From Enemella dayhoffiae (GTDB taxonomy: Bacteria > Actinomycetota > Actinomycetes > Propionibacteriales > Propionibacteriaceae): a stretch of DNA of 64,000 nucleotides. The notes under the pieces are model-generated. The model was given only the letters and a program-made list of their open reading frames with translations. It was not told where the DNA came from and made no database searches. Every line of letters begins with the position of its first letter. Within the stretch, counting starts at the first letter, position 1. The translations under genes were made by a program, and so were the position numbers. The DNA lies in contig NZ_NMVQ01000001.1 in NCBI RefSeq assembly GCF_002250625.1, positions 460,575 through 524,574 on the forward strand, given 5' to 3'. Positions 7,375-15,361 of the stretch are shown one piece after another.

Positions 7375-7832
7375 TACTCCCCCGTACGCTCGGCCACGTC
7401 GGCCAACCGGGACAGCGACGCCCGCAGCCAGTCAGCGGTGGTACGCCGGGCGCGCGGGATCCGGTTGCTGTCGGTGAGCCCGGTCCAGTCGTAGGTGTGG
7501 GTGACCCGGGTCCGGCCGTCCTCGAGTGGCTCCAGCTCCCAGCGCCACAGATGCCCCGGGGGACGCGCACCCGGTTCGGCGGGCTGCCAGGCGATCAGCC
7601 GACCCTCGGTGAACTCGACGACGTGGTTCTCCCGCACCGAGCCCTGGGTCAGGGTCATGGTGAACAGCTGGCCGACCGCGGTGATCCGTTGCCCGGCCGG
7701 CGCCTCGGCCAGGTTGTCGTTGCCGTCCCAGCGGGGCTGGTTCGCCGGGTCGGCGATCAGCTCGAAGATGCTCCGCGCGTCCGCAGCGATCACCCGGCTG
7801 GCGGTGACGGTGCGCTGCTCAGTGTCGCTCAC
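7374..7832 (-). CDS. SRPBCC (START-like) family protein
   Basis: About 152 residues form one SRPBCC fold: an N-terminal strand, ARSIFELIADPANQPRWDGN, a central sheet (GQLFTMTL ... NHVVEFTEGRLIAWQP ... WRWELEPLEDGRTRVTHTYDW) and a long C-terminal helix. Such proteins hold a hydrophobic ligand or act as cyclases. The GTG at 7832 with AGGA upstream is preferred; a GTG at 7850 would add six residues. It overlaps the pirin gene by 14 nt and touches the phosphatase gene, so the three are co-translated. Confidence 0.75.
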   Translation of the reverse strand: MSDTEQRTVTASRVIAADARSIFELIADPANQPRWDGNDNLAEAPAGQRITAVGQLFTMTLTQGSVRENHVVEFTEGRLIAWQPAEPGARPPGHLWRWELEPLEDGRTRVTHTYDWTGLTDSNRIPRARRTTADWLRASLSRLADVAERTGE

Positions 7833-8754
7833 GTCGCGATCCTGCCACACGGCCCCGGGGGCGCAGGCGTACGCCGGGGATCGCCGGGGCGGGGATCCGG
7901 CCGGTCTCGCCCCGGTAGCCCCGCACGGCGCCGAACCGGTCGCCGTGCGCCTGCCACTCCTCGCGGAATCCGGCCACCTCGTCGTGGTCGCTGCCGATGA
8001 AGTTCCACCACATCACGATTTCCTCGGTGAACGGTTCGCCGCCGAGCAGGATCACCCGGGCCGGTCCGTCGCTGCCCAGCTCCAGCCGGGACGGTCCACG
8101 CTCGAGCACGCCGAGGTCACCGGCGGCCAGCTCGCGGCCGTTGAGGCGTACGCCGCCGCGGTCGACCAGCACCGCGTGCTCGTGCCCGGCGGGGACCGGG
8201 AGCCGGGTGTCGGTGCCGGGGGCGAGGGTCAGCTCGGCGCCGAGCAGGGAGGTGAACGTGCGCACCGGCGAGCGCTCCTGGGCCAGGTCGCCGAGGAACA
8301 CCCGCCCGGTGATCCCGTCGGCCAGCTCGACCTGCTCGGCCGCGTGGTGCTGGAAGTCGCGGCCGGTGTCCCTGGCCGTGGCGGGCAGCACCACCCACAG
8401 CTGCACCCCGTGCAGCTCGTCGGTGGCCGGCGTGCTCACCTCGGAGTGGCAGATCCCGGAGCCGGCGGTCATCAGATTCAGCTCGCCGGGGCGGACCATC
8501 GCGTGCACGCCGGCGGAGTCGCGGTGCTCGATCTCCCCGGAGAACAACCAGCTCACCGTCTGCAGACCGGTGTGCGGGTGCGGGGCGACGTCCATCCCGC
8601 CGGTGGCCGCGACCCGATCTGGGCCGTAGTGGTCGACGAAGCACCAGGCCCCGACGAACGAGCGCTCCCGGTGCGGCAGGGTCCGGCGTACCGTCATCGC
8701 GCGCGGACCGCCCAACGGGACCTCGCGCGGGCTCAGCAGCTCCAGCTCGGTCAT
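7819..8754 (-). CDS. Pirin family protein
   Basis: This 311-residue protein has two cupin barrels. The N-terminal one carries APHPHTGLQTVSWLF and SGICHSEVS, giving metal ligands H59, H61, H103 and E105, the standard pirin set. Bacterial pirins are iron-binding quercetinase-like proteins, some with redox or regulatory roles. The C-terminal barrel ends in EEIVMWWNFIGSDHDEVAGF. It is first in the leftward operon and divergent from fumarylacetoacetase across a 123-bp gap that holds three copies of a 20-bp repeat. The substrate is unknown. Confidence 0.9.
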   Translation of the reverse strand: MTELELLSPREVPLGGPRAMTVRRTLPHRERSFVGAWCFVDHYGPDRVAATGGMDVAPHPHTGLQTVSWLFSGEIEHRDSAGVHAMVRPGELNLMTAGSGICHSEVSTPATDELHGVQLWVVLPATARDTGRDFQHHAAEQVELADGITGRVFLGDLAQERSPVRTFTSLLGAELTLAPGTDTRLPVPAGHEHAVLVDRGGVRLNGRELAAGDLGVLERGPSRLELGSDGPARVILLGGEPFTEEIVMWWNFIGSDHDEVAGFREEWQAHGDRFGAVRGYRGETGRIPAPAIPGVRLRPRGRVAGSRRERH

Positions 8755-8766
8755 GGTCCGACCCTA

Positions 8767-8825
8767 TTCGACAGGCTCAGGGACCTTTCGACAGGCTCAG
8801 GGACCCTTCGACAGGCTCAGGGACC
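8767..8825. repeat. Three tandem copies of a 20-bp dispersed repeat
   Basis: TTCGACAGGCTCAGGGACC occurs at 8767-8785, 8787-8805 and 8807-8825 with one base between copies. The sequence resembles single copies elsewhere in the window (12895, 14255, 29005 inverted, 49245 long form). It lies in the divergent pirin/fumarylacetoacetase control region, 53 nt before the latter's start. Confidence 0.95.
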
Positions 8826-8877
8826 CGACCTCGGGCTCGTTAGGATCGGCGTACAGCGACCACCACGAAGGAGTGCC

Positions 8878-10053
8878 ATGCCTGCCGACGATTCGTCCCT
8901 CTTCGGACCCGACAACCTGCCCTACGGTGTGTTCTCGGTGGAGGGGCAGGATCCGCGGGTCGGCGTACGCCTGGGTGAGGAGGTGATCGACCTGGCCCGG
9001 TTGTTCGAGGATCCGCGGTTCGACCAGCCCTCGCTGAACGCGTTCATGGCCAGCGGTTATGAGGCGTGGGTGGAGGTGCGCCGGCAGCTGCAGCAACGGA
9101 TCGCCGACGACGCGTTGCCCGTGGAGGCACGGTTTCCGCTGTCCGAGGTGCGGTTGCACATGCCGATGGAGGTGGCCGACTACGTCGACTTCTATGCCTC
9201 GGAGCACCATGCCAGCAACCTCGGTCGGCTGTTTCGGCCCGACGCCGAGCCGCTGCTGCCCAACTGGAAGCACCTGCCGGTCGGGTATCACGGCCGCTCC
9301 GGCACGGTGATCGTCTCCGGCACCGACGTGCGCCGCCCGTGCGGCCAGCGCAAGGCGCCGGACGCCTCCGAGCCGACGTTCGGGCCGAGCGTACGCCTGG
9401 ACATTGAGGCCGAGCTGGGGTTCGTGGTGGGCACCGGCTCCCGGCTCGGTGAGCAGGTCTCCACCGCCGACTTCGAACGCCACGTGTTCGGCTGCGTGCT
9501 GGTCAACGACTGGTCGGCCCGCGACATCCAGGCGTGGGAATACGTGCCGCTGGGACCCAACCTGGGCAAGAGTTTCGCCACCTCGATCTCGGCCTGGGTG
9601 GTGCCGCTGCTGGCGTTGACCGCGGCGCGCTGCGAGCTGCCCGGGCAGGATCCGACCCCGCTGCCCTATCTGCGCGAGGAGCAGTCGTGGGGGCTGGACA
9701 TCGCCCTCGAGGTGGCGTGGAACGGGCAGGTCGTCAGCCGTCCGCCCTATCGCACGATGTACTGGTCGCCCGCGCAGATGTTGGCCCACATGACGGTGAA
9801 CGGGGCATCCGCGCGGACCGGCGATCTGTACGCCTCCGGCACGATCTCCGGGCCCGAGAAGGAGCAGCGGGGTGCGTTCATCGAGCTGACCTGGGGTGGC
9901 GAGGAGCCGGTCACGGTCAACGGTGAGGAGCGGACCTTCCTGGTTGATGGTGACGAGATCGCGATCACGGCAAGCGCACCGGGTGCGAACGGGTCGCGGA
10001 TCGGCTTCGGTGAGGTCCGCGGGACGATCCAGCCGGCACCGTGCGAGTCATGA
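8878..10053 (+). CDS. fahA: Fumarylacetoacetase
   Basis: This 391-residue enzyme hydrolyses fumarylacetoacetate to fumarate and acetoacetate, the last step of tyrosine degradation. The N-terminal SH3-like part (about 1-90) is followed by the catalytic barrel: VADYVDFYASEHHASNLGRLF with the Asp and His of the active site, LPVGYHGRSGTV, DIEAELGFVVG (Glu metal ligands) and VLVNDWSARDIQAWEYVPLG (Asp ligand plus catalytic segment). Bacterial members run 390-430 residues. AAGGAG precedes the ATG. A flavin reductase-like gene overlaps its stop codon. It completes the pathway begun by hmgA at 3280. Confidence 0.93.
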   Translation: MPADDSSLFGPDNLPYGVFSVEGQDPRVGVRLGEEVIDLARLFEDPRFDQPSLNAFMASGYEAWVEVRRQLQQRIADDALPVEARFPLSEVRLHMPMEVADYVDFYASEHHASNLGRLFRPDAEPLLPNWKHLPVGYHGRSGTVIVSGTDVRRPCGQRKAPDASEPTFGPSVRLDIEAELGFVVGTGSRLGEQVSTADFERHVFGCVLVNDWSARDIQAWEYVPLGPNLGKSFATSISAWVVPLLALTAARCELPGQDPTPLPYLREEQSWGLDIALEVAWNGQVVSRPPYRTMYWSPAQMLAHMTVNGASARTGDLYASGTISGPEKEQRGAFIELTWGGEEPVTVNGEERTFLVDGDEIAITASAPGANGSRIGFGEVRGTIQPAPCES

Positions 10054-10673
10054 GCCGCCGCGAGATCGTCCTCGCCGAGGAGGATCCGCGGACCGGTTAT
10101 CCGCTGCTCACCGCGACCGTGGTGCCGCGCCCAATCGCTTGGGTGTCGACGGTCGCGGCCGATGGGGTGGTCAACCTGGCGCCGCATTCGTTCTTCTCGG
10201 TCTCCTCGGCGCGGCCGCCGATCGTCCAGTTCACCTCGGTGGGGGCGAAGGACTCGCTGCGCAACGTGCGCGAGACCGGTGAGTTCGTGGTCAACCTGGT
10301 CAGCGAGGAGCTGGCCGTTGCGGCCAATGCCACATCTACGGATTTTCCTGCCGAGCTTGACGAATTCGAGCAGGTCGGGTTGGTCAAGGAGTCGTCGAGG
10401 TTGGTCCGGCCGCCGCGGGTGGCGGCCTCACCGGTGGCGATCGAGTGTCGGCTGCACCAGGTGATCGAGGTGGGCGACTGCTTCGTGGTGATGGGTGAGG
10501 TGCTCTGTTTCGCCATCGACGAAGAGGTTCTCGACCCGGATGCCAAACGGCCGCATCCAGCGTACGAGAGGCTGCGACCGGTCTCCCGGCTGGGACGCGA
10601 CGAGTGGGGACGACCCGCGGACACCTTCGAGCTGAAGAGAATTCCATTCTCCGACGACGATTCCGGGCGCTGA
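10050..10673 (+). CDS. Flavin reductase-like (split-barrel) protein
   Basis: This protein of about 207 residues begins in an ATGA overlap with fumarylacetoacetase. The flavin-binding split barrel is clear: PRPIAWVSTVAADGVVNLAPHSFFSVSSARPPIVQFTS, then KDSLRNVRETGEFVVNLVSE and a C-terminal VIEVGDCFVVMGEV. Members bind FMN and are flavin reductases or uncharacterised flavoproteins. Coupling to fumarylacetoacetase hints at aromatic catabolism, perhaps feeding a monooxygenase coded elsewhere. A GTG at 10041 is an alternative start. Confidence 0.85.
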   Translation: MSRREIVLAEEDPRTGYPLLTATVVPRPIAWVSTVAADGVVNLAPHSFFSVSSARPPIVQFTSVGAKDSLRNVRETGEFVVNLVSEELAVAANATSTDFPAELDEFEQVGLVKESSRLVRPPRVAASPVAIECRLHQVIEVGDCFVVMGEVLCFAIDEEVLDPDAKRPHPAYERLRPVSRLGRDEWGRPADTFELKRIPFSDDDSGR

Positions 10674-10679
10674 CCGCTC

Positions 10680-10792
10680 AGGTGACTGGCCCGCAACTCG
10701 TGCTGGTAGGAGGCGATCTTCTCCTCGTCGCCGTACCAGCCGTCGAACTGCGGTTCGATGCTCTCGGTGTTGGGGTCGAGCATCGCGCCCAC
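10680..10792 (-). pseudogene. Possible remnant of a lost gene
   Basis: Read on the minus strand, this gap encodes MLDPNTESIEPQFDGWYGDE followed by EKIASYQHELRASHLS, with every codon ending G or C as in neighbouring real genes. The frame then runs antisense into the flavin reductase gene without a sensible stop. It could be the 5' scrap of a deleted gene after the ketopantoate reductase gene. I do not recognise the family, and the evidence is codon use alone. Confidence 0.25.
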
Positions 10793-10855
10793 CCGACCGA
10801 CTCGACCGATCCGGTCGAGCGGTTGATGGCGTTCGTGGGGCGTACGCCCTGAGGC

Positions 10856-11782
10856 TCAGTCCTGGTTGGCGGCCCGGACCGCGAGAGTCTCATAGCCGAG
10901 CTCGTGCAGCGGAACGGGTACGCCGGTGACGGCGGCCAGCCGGACCAGGGCACCGAGGATCGACTCGAGCTCACTGGGTACGCCGGCCAGCAGATCCCGC
11001 TGCAGCGAGGTGGTGGACCCCTCGGGGAGGACCTCGGCGAACGCCATCGAGCGGGGTACGGCGTCGGCGGGCAGGCTGACGCCGGCCGCGCTTCCGACGG
11101 CGGCAACTTCGGCGATCGCGCGGGAGAGCAGTTCGCGCAGGCCGGGCCGGGTGCGGATCACCCCGATCGGCTGTGCGGACAGGGATCCGAGCAGGCCGAA
11201 GGCGGCGAAGAACAGGTATTTCTGCCACAGCTCGGACCAGATGTCGGTGGGTTCGACCACGGTCACCCCGGCGTCGTGGAACGCCTCGCGCAGGGCGATG
11301 ACGCGATCGGTCACCCGGTTGGTCCACTCGCCGAACGCGATCGACCCGGGACCGCCACGGTGGTCGACCACCCCGCGGGCGGACAGCTGGGCGAAGATGC
11401 GCACGATCCCGGGGAGCACGGCTCCCTCGCCGACCACCTCGGCCACCCGCCTGGGTGCGTCGATCCCGTTCTGGGTGGTGATCACGGCGGTCAGCGGGCC
11501 GACGAGGCTGGGCAGCTGCGGCAGCACCGCGTCGAGGTGGTGGGCCTTCACGCACAGCAGCACCGCGTCGACCGGGCCGATCTGGTCGGCCTGGTCGGTG
11601 CAGCTGACCTCGGGGAGGTGCAGTTCGGTGTCCCCGTGCACGCGCAGCCCGTCTCGCCGCAGCACCTCGAGCGTCTCCGAGCGGACGAGATAACCGACCT
11701 CATGCCCGGCCCGCTGCAGCAGCGCACCGAAATAGCCGCCCAGCGCACCCGCACCCACCACCGCGAATCTCATGGCCACCAT
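10856..11782 (-). CDS. 2-dehydropantoate 2-reductase (ketopantoate reductase family)
   Basis: This 308-residue protein has a Rossmann NADP site at the N-terminus (FAVVGAGALGGYFGALLQRAGHEV), then AVLLCVKAHHLDAVLPQL and TTQNGIDAPRRVAEVVG. The catalytic-helix region IWSELWQKYLFFAAFG carries the conserved Lys, and a C-terminal all-helical domain contains a Ser/Asp-rich SELESILGALVRLA. The family makes pantoate for coenzyme A, although paralogues act on other keto acids, so panE is not asserted. Starts at 11782 or 11773 are both ATG. It is divergent from the acetyltransferase gene. Confidence 0.85.
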   Translation of the reverse strand: MVAMRFAVVGAGALGGYFGALLQRAGHEVGYLVRSETLEVLRRDGLRVHGDTELHLPEVSCTDQADQIGPVDAVLLCVKAHHLDAVLPQLPSLVGPLTAVITTQNGIDAPRRVAEVVGEGAVLPGIVRIFAQLSARGVVDHRGGPGSIAFGEWTNRVTDRVIALREAFHDAGVTVVEPTDIWSELWQKYLFFAAFGLLGSLSAQPIGVIRTRPGLRELLSRAIAEVAAVGSAAGVSLPADAVPRSMAFAEVLPEGSTTSLQRDLLAGVPSELESILGALVRLAAVTGVPVPLHELGYETLAVRAANQD

Positions 11783-11808
11783 GCTAGAAGTCGTGTCAGG
11801 ATCGTGGG

Positions 11809-12378
11809 GTGGAGCTCACCGACCTGACCTGGCCCCGGCAGACGGCCCGCCTCACCCTGCGGGCGATGGCGGAGGCGGACCTGCCCACCGTGTACGCCTA
11901 TCGCAGCCGACCGGCGGTGTACGAGTGGATCACCACCGCACACACCTCACTCGACGACTTTTGCACCCGGGTCCAGCGCCAGTTGTCGGAAACCGACCGG
12001 TTGCTGCTGCTGGTGGCCGAGCTGGACGGCGACGTGATCGGGGACGGGATGGTCAAACTCACCAACGGATGGGCGCAGGACGACCTGCCCGCCGCCCAAC
12101 GGTGCCAGGCCGAGATCGGTTACGTGATCGACGACGGGTACGCCGGCCGCGGGCTGGCCACCGAGCTCACCGGCGAGTTGCTGCGGATCGGCTTCGCCGA
12201 CCTGGGGCTGCGCCGGATGGAGGCGGGGTGCTTCGCCGACAACCTGGCCAGCCGGCGGGTGCTGGAGAAGTGCGGGTTCCGGCTGGAGGGGTATTTCGTG
12301 CGGGAGTCGCTGCACCGCACCCGGGGTTGGTTGGACGGTTGCGCGTACGGGGTGCTGGCTCAGGACTGGGTGGGCTGA
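11809..12378 (+). CDS. GNAT N-acetyltransferase (RimJ/RimL type)
   Basis: This 189-residue protein begins WPRQTARLTLRAMAEADLPTVYAY, as RimJ-like enzymes do. The acetyl-CoA loop is GYVIDDGYAGRGLATELTGELLRIGF (the Q/RxxGxG/A-type turn), followed by RRMEAGCFADNLASRRVLEKCGFRLEGYF. The acceptor is unknown, probably an amine on a protein, antibiotic or metabolite. It starts with GTG and no clear ribosome site. Its end overlaps the convergent lipoprotein gene by 19 nt. Confidence 0.88.
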   Translation: MELTDLTWPRQTARLTLRAMAEADLPTVYAYRSRPAVYEWITTAHTSLDDFCTRVQRQLSETDRLLLLVAELDGDVIGDGMVKLTNGWAQDDLPAAQRCQAEIGYVIDDGYAGRGLATELTGELLRIGFADLGLRRMEAGCFADNLASRRVLEKCGFRLEGYFVRESLHRTRGWLDGCAYGVLAQDWVG

Positions 12379-12833
12379 GGCGTACCGGGGTTGCGCACCA
12401 GGACCAGTCGCCGGTCGCTGGCGCTGAGGGTCAGCCGGTCGCCGGAGACCGACCACTGGGGACCGGCGGCGAGCAGTTCGGCGACCAGCTGTTCCTGGTC
12501 CATCAGGTCCTGGGAGCAGGCCATCTTGGTGGAGATGAGCCGTTCCACGACCAGCCTGGTGCCCTCCACACGATAACCGCCGCCCATCGTGTTGCAGCCG
12601 GGCCGGGCCCCGAGGCGGGCCTCCTCGAACGTGATCGTGGGCGCCTTGCCGACCACCGGTGGTACCGGGGCCTGCTCGACCACGCGCCAAGGGCCGCGAA
12701 GGGCCGCTGCATCGTTGGCCGCCGGGGTGGACGGGCCCGGTGTGGAGGGTGAGGGCGCGGCGGGAGTCCCACCGGTCCCGCAGGCGGTGAGAATCAGGAT
12801 CGCGGACAGGGCGAGCAGGAGTGGGTACCTCAT
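12360..12833 (-). CDS. META-domain lipoprotein (HslJ-like)
   Basis: This 157-residue protein has a signal peptide with lipobox ILTAC and lipid at C18, then a Pro/Ser/Thr linker. The META domain at about 45-150 includes LRGPWRVVEQAP, TITFEEARLGARPGCNTMGGGYRVEGTRL and STKMACSQDLMDQEQ with the usual GCN and TxMAC motifs. HslJ-type META proteins are linked to heat shock and novobiocin tolerance in enterics; the role here is unknown. The upstream frame offers a longer start, but only the ATG at 12833 gives a signal peptide. Confidence 0.85.
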   Translation of the reverse strand: MRYPLLLALSAILILTACGTGGTPAAPSPSTPGPSTPAANDAAALRGPWRVVEQAPVPPVVGKAPTITFEEARLGARPGCNTMGGGYRVEGTRLVVERLISTKMACSQDLMDQEQLVAELLAAGPQWSVSGDRLTLSASDRRLVLVRNPGTPQPTQS

Positions 12834-12894
12834 GTTGCCGACCACGATACGAGCCCGGTGGGAGGTTCCGTCGGGCGACAGGTTCGACAAGTGG

Positions 12895-12948
12895 CTTCGA
12901 CAGGCTCAGCCAGGGGTTGGACGGAGGCTGCGACAGACTCAGCCAACG
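12895..12948. repeat. Two degenerate copies of the dispersed repeat
   Basis: CTTCGACAGGCTCAGCC (12895-12911) and GCGACAGACTCAGCC (12930-12944) resemble the three tandem copies at 8767. They lie between the META lipoprotein start and the decayed transporter. Confidence 0.7.
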
Positions 12949-12959
12949 TTGCCACAGGT

Positions 12960-13455
12960 TCAGACGGCGGCCTCCTTGTCGTAGGGGCCGCCCGTGCTGT
13001 GGTGCAGGTCACGGCCGGCGGCCTCCCGGGCGGTGATCAGCGCGATCAGGGTGACGATCATGGTGATCGCCAGATGGGCGACCACTGCCGGCGTACCCCA
13101 GGTGGTGGACAGCCAGAGCGCGATCAGCGGGGCCGGGGCACCGGCGATGATCGAGGAACCCTGGAAGACCAGCGACGACCCGCCGTAGCGGTAGGCGGTC
13201 GGGAACAGCTCGGTAATCCCAAATCAACCGGAGCACCACCAGCAGCACGGTGGCGAGGATCCCCGCCGATCCCAGTGTGGGCAGGAAACCGATGGCCGCG
13301 GTGGCGGCGCCCAACATCAGGAAGGTGACCACCAGCATCGGCTGACGGCCGAACCTGTCACCCAGGACCGAAGACGAGCCCGCCCAACGGCCGGGCGACG
13401 AAGCCGAGACCCATTGTGGCCAGCGCGGACAGGGTGGCCACCCACGAGCCGCCGC
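12960..13455 (-). pseudogene. Decayed MHS-family MFS transporter
   Basis: On the minus strand an N-terminal piece reads GGSWVATLSALATMGLGFVA then RPLGGLVFG, matching the third helix and loop of metabolite:H+ symporters. A shift of frame near 13370 continues LGDRFGRQPMLVVTFLMLG as far as VVLRLI. There the sequence jumps, with another shift, to ITELFPTAYRYGGSSLVFQG, the last third of the family, and ends with a normal C-terminus at 12960. So the N-terminus and the middle are lost and two frame changes are present. Compare the intact relative at 39991. Confidence 0.75.
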
Positions 13456-13773
13456 GGGCGATCCTGCGCATCGGTTACCAGGTGGGGTCGCGACACCCGC
13501 TCACCCACCGTGCGTCCGGACTGGCCATCCTCGCCGTGCGGCCGGAGCAGCCGGACGACCCGGAGTCGGTGCGGCGGGCCAGGGATCAGGGGTTTGCGAT
13601 CACCCGGGATGAGCTGGAGCAGGGTGCGGTCGGGATCGCCCGCCGGCGTACGCCTCCCGCCTGGCAATGACATGGAGTGCTGCGTCGGTGTGGTTGCGCT
13701 GGACGGTCTGGATGCGGACTCGGCGGTGGGGCCGGTACGCGCGGCCTCGGCAGAGCTGCGCCGGTCGTTCTAG
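13455..13773 (+). pseudogene. Decayed IclR-family regulator (effector domain only)
   Basis: IGYQVGSRHPLTHRASGLAI, then RDQGFAITRDELEQGAVGIA, is the core of an IclR ligand domain. A stop in this frame at 13668-13670 is followed, in another frame, by CVGVVALDGLDADSAVGPVR and a typical C-terminal helix ending at 13773. The DNA-binding half is absent. It abuts the broken transporter back to back, so both are remnants of one lost catabolic locus. Confidence 0.65.
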
Positions 13774-13830
13774 GGCGGCGCCTGTTGGTGGAGTAGCGTC
13801 TCGCAGAACCGACCCGACGAAGGAGTAGCG

Positions 13831-14250
13831 ATGTCCCTGCCCCCGATGCACCTGGCGATCCCGGTCCACGACATCGATCTGGCGCGTGACTTCTATGGCG
13901 CGGTGCTCGGTCTCCCCCGGGGGCGGTCGGCCGAGCGCTGGACCGACTGGAATCTGCACGGGCACCAACTGGTCACCCATCAGGTGGAGGCCCCGATCGT
14001 GTCGGCGCCGACCAACCCGGTGGACGGCCACGACGTGCCGGTGCCGCACTTCGGACTGGTGCTGCCGATCGCCGATTTCCACGCCCTGGCGGAGAAGATC
14101 CGCGAGGCGGGGATCGAATTCGTGATCGAGCCGTATGTGCGGTTCGAGGGCCAGCCCGGGGAGCAGTGGACGATGTTCCTCCGCGACCCGTCGGGCAACA
14201 ACCTGGAGTTCAAGGCGTTCGCGGATCTCGGGCAGTTGTTCGCGGTGTGA
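13831..14250 (+). CDS. VOC (glyoxalase/dioxygenase superfamily) protein
   Basis: This 139-residue protein has one VOC module pair: MHLAIPVHDIDLARDFYGAV at the start with a metal His (H7), and PHFGLVLPIADFHALAEKI with FLRDPSGNNLEFKAF near the end carrying the second His and the Glu. Single-domain members include lactoylglutathione lyase-like and dioxygenase-like enzymes; the substrate cannot be assigned. AAGGAG sits 7 nt before the ATG. It stands alone next to pseudogenes. Confidence 0.85.
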   Translation: MSLPPMHLAIPVHDIDLARDFYGAVLGLPRGRSAERWTDWNLHGHQLVTHQVEAPIVSAPTNPVDGHDVPVPHFGLVLPIADFHALAEKIREAGIEFVIEPYVRFEGQPGEQWTMFLRDPSGNNLEFKAFADLGQLFAV

Positions 14251-14254
14251 GGCT

Positions 14255-14276
14255 GCTTCGACGGGCTCAGCCGACG
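14255..14276. repeat. Single copy of the dispersed repeat
   Basis: GCTTCGACGGGCTCAGCCGA (from 14255) lies 5 nt after the VOC gene and matches the TTCGACAGGCTCAG family with one change. It may also serve as the 3' end of that transcript. Confidence 0.6.
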
Positions 14277-14297
14277 TAGGAGGAATCAACCGTTTGG

Positions 14298-14720
14298 GTG
14301 ATCCGCGGGGCCGTGTCGGCAGCGCAGGGTGGAGGCGTGCTGATTGCCGCCATCGTCCTGATCACCGCCGCCCTGATCTTCTACACCACCGGTGTCTGGG
14401 CCGAGCACCGCGCCGGTACCCTGCGGCGCTGGCACGTCGGGGCGTTTGCGGCCGGGCTCGCCTGCGATGCGGCCGGAACCGCGCTGATGAGTGGGCTGGC
14501 CGATCTGTCCACCGGCACGCCCGGACTGCTCACTCGGATCATGATGATCACCGGTGGCGTGGCGCTGTTGCTGATGGTGGGGCACCTGGCCTGGGCCGTC
14601 GTCGTGCTGCTGCGTGACCGGGCCAGTGAGCGGGCACGCTTCCATCGGCTGTCGGTGGTGGTGTGGGGGATCTGGCTGATCCCCTACTTCACCGGGATGG
14701 CCGGTTCCATGATCAACTGA
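14298..14720 (+). CDS. HsmA/TIGR03987-like four-helix membrane protein
   Basis: The protein has 140 residues and four hydrophobic segments: VLIAAIVLITAALIFYTTGVW, WHVGAFAAGLACDAAGTALM, ITGGVALLLMVGHLAWAVVV and VVVWGIWLIPYFTGMAG. The internal GLACDAAGT and the closing IPYFTGMAGSMI resemble the TIGR03987 family of unknown function. A GTG at 14298 is taken; a later GTG at 14337 would trim the hydrophilic lead. The 3' end overlaps the convergent acetyltransferase by 37 nt. Confidence 0.75.
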   Translation: MIRGAVSAAQGGGVLIAAIVLITAALIFYTTGVWAEHRAGTLRRWHVGAFAAGLACDAAGTALMSGLADLSTGTPGLLTRIMMITGGVALLLMVGHLAWAVVVLLRDRASERARFHRLSVVVWGIWLIPYFTGMAGSMIN

Positions 14721-15361
14721 TGGGCATCGGTCCACCTCGTCGGTGCGGCGGGTTCCACCCGGCTGGCCGGTTCCGGGGGGAGCGGGCGTACCCAGTCCCC
14801 CAGCCGGCCGAGCGCGGAGTTCAACAACCCCGGACGCCAGCGGACGGTACGCGCCAGGTCGAGGCGCAGCCGCGGATGCACCGGGTGCGCAACCGTGATC
14901 TCGAAACCGGTCGCGGTGAGAAAGCCCACCGGCGGCAGGGCACAGGAGGGTCCGACCCGGGTCGCGCGCACTTCCAGCGCGGCCAGCCCCATCCGGACCG
15001 CGCGCGCGGCGGTGGCCTGGATGAGTTGCCGACCGATCCCGACGCCGGCGCACTCCGGCTGGACCCGGATCGACAGCATGGCGGCCGCATCCGCACCGTG
15101 CGGTCCACCGCCCTGCGGACCGCTGCGTGGCACGTGCAGGGGCGGGCAGAACAGCAGATACCCGGCCAGCTCGGCACCGACCTGGGCGCTGATCCCGCAC
15201 AGACCCCATTCCTGCTGGGCGGCGCGGGCCCACTTCGCGGCGTTGCCGTCCGCCTCCAGCCCGGGGCGTACCCCTTCACCCAGGGCGCACCCCGAACAGG
15301 TCCGCGGCAGGCTGGGCAACTGCTCGACCATGATCGGTCGAAATCGCGGGCGCTCGGTCAC
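14684..15361 (-). CDS. GNAT N-acetyltransferase with N-terminal Cys motif
   Basis: About 225 residues. It starts at GTG 15361, which overlaps the TGA of the small membrane protein (GTGA). The N-terminal CSGCALGEG motif and AKWARAAQQEWGLCG are followed by GYLLFCPPLHVPR. The acetyl-CoA motif is LSIRVQPECAGVGIGRQLIQ (V/IxxxxxGxGxG/A), then GLAALEVRA and GFEITVAHPVHPRLRLDLAR. The CxxC at the start could bind zinc or iron. The substrate is unknown. Confidence 0.75.
   Translation of the reverse strand: MTERPRFRPIMVEQLPSLPRTCSGCALGEGVRPGLEADGNAAKWARAAQQEWGLCGISAQVGAELAGYLLFCPPLHVPRSGPQGGGPHGADAAAMLSIRVQPECAGVGIGRQLIQATAARAVRMGLAALEVRATRVGPSCALPPVGFLTATGFEITVAHPVHPRLRLDLARTVRWRPGLLNSALGRLGDWVRPLPPEPASRVEPAAPTRWTDAHQLIMEPAIPVK

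Noticed and set aside
8767..8825. Three 20-bp repeats as a mini CRISPR
   Set aside because: One base between copies, no spacers, no cas genes, and related single copies elsewhere.
10604..10852. An 82-residue plus-strand ORF in the gap after the flavin reductase
   Set aside because: No ribosome site and poor codon use; the minus strand shows the better coding signal.
13009..13338. A 109-residue minus-strand ORF (MLVVTFLMLGAATAAIGFLP)
   Set aside because: Only its first 35 residues are transporter-like; the rest is out of frame. Treated as part of the pseudogene.
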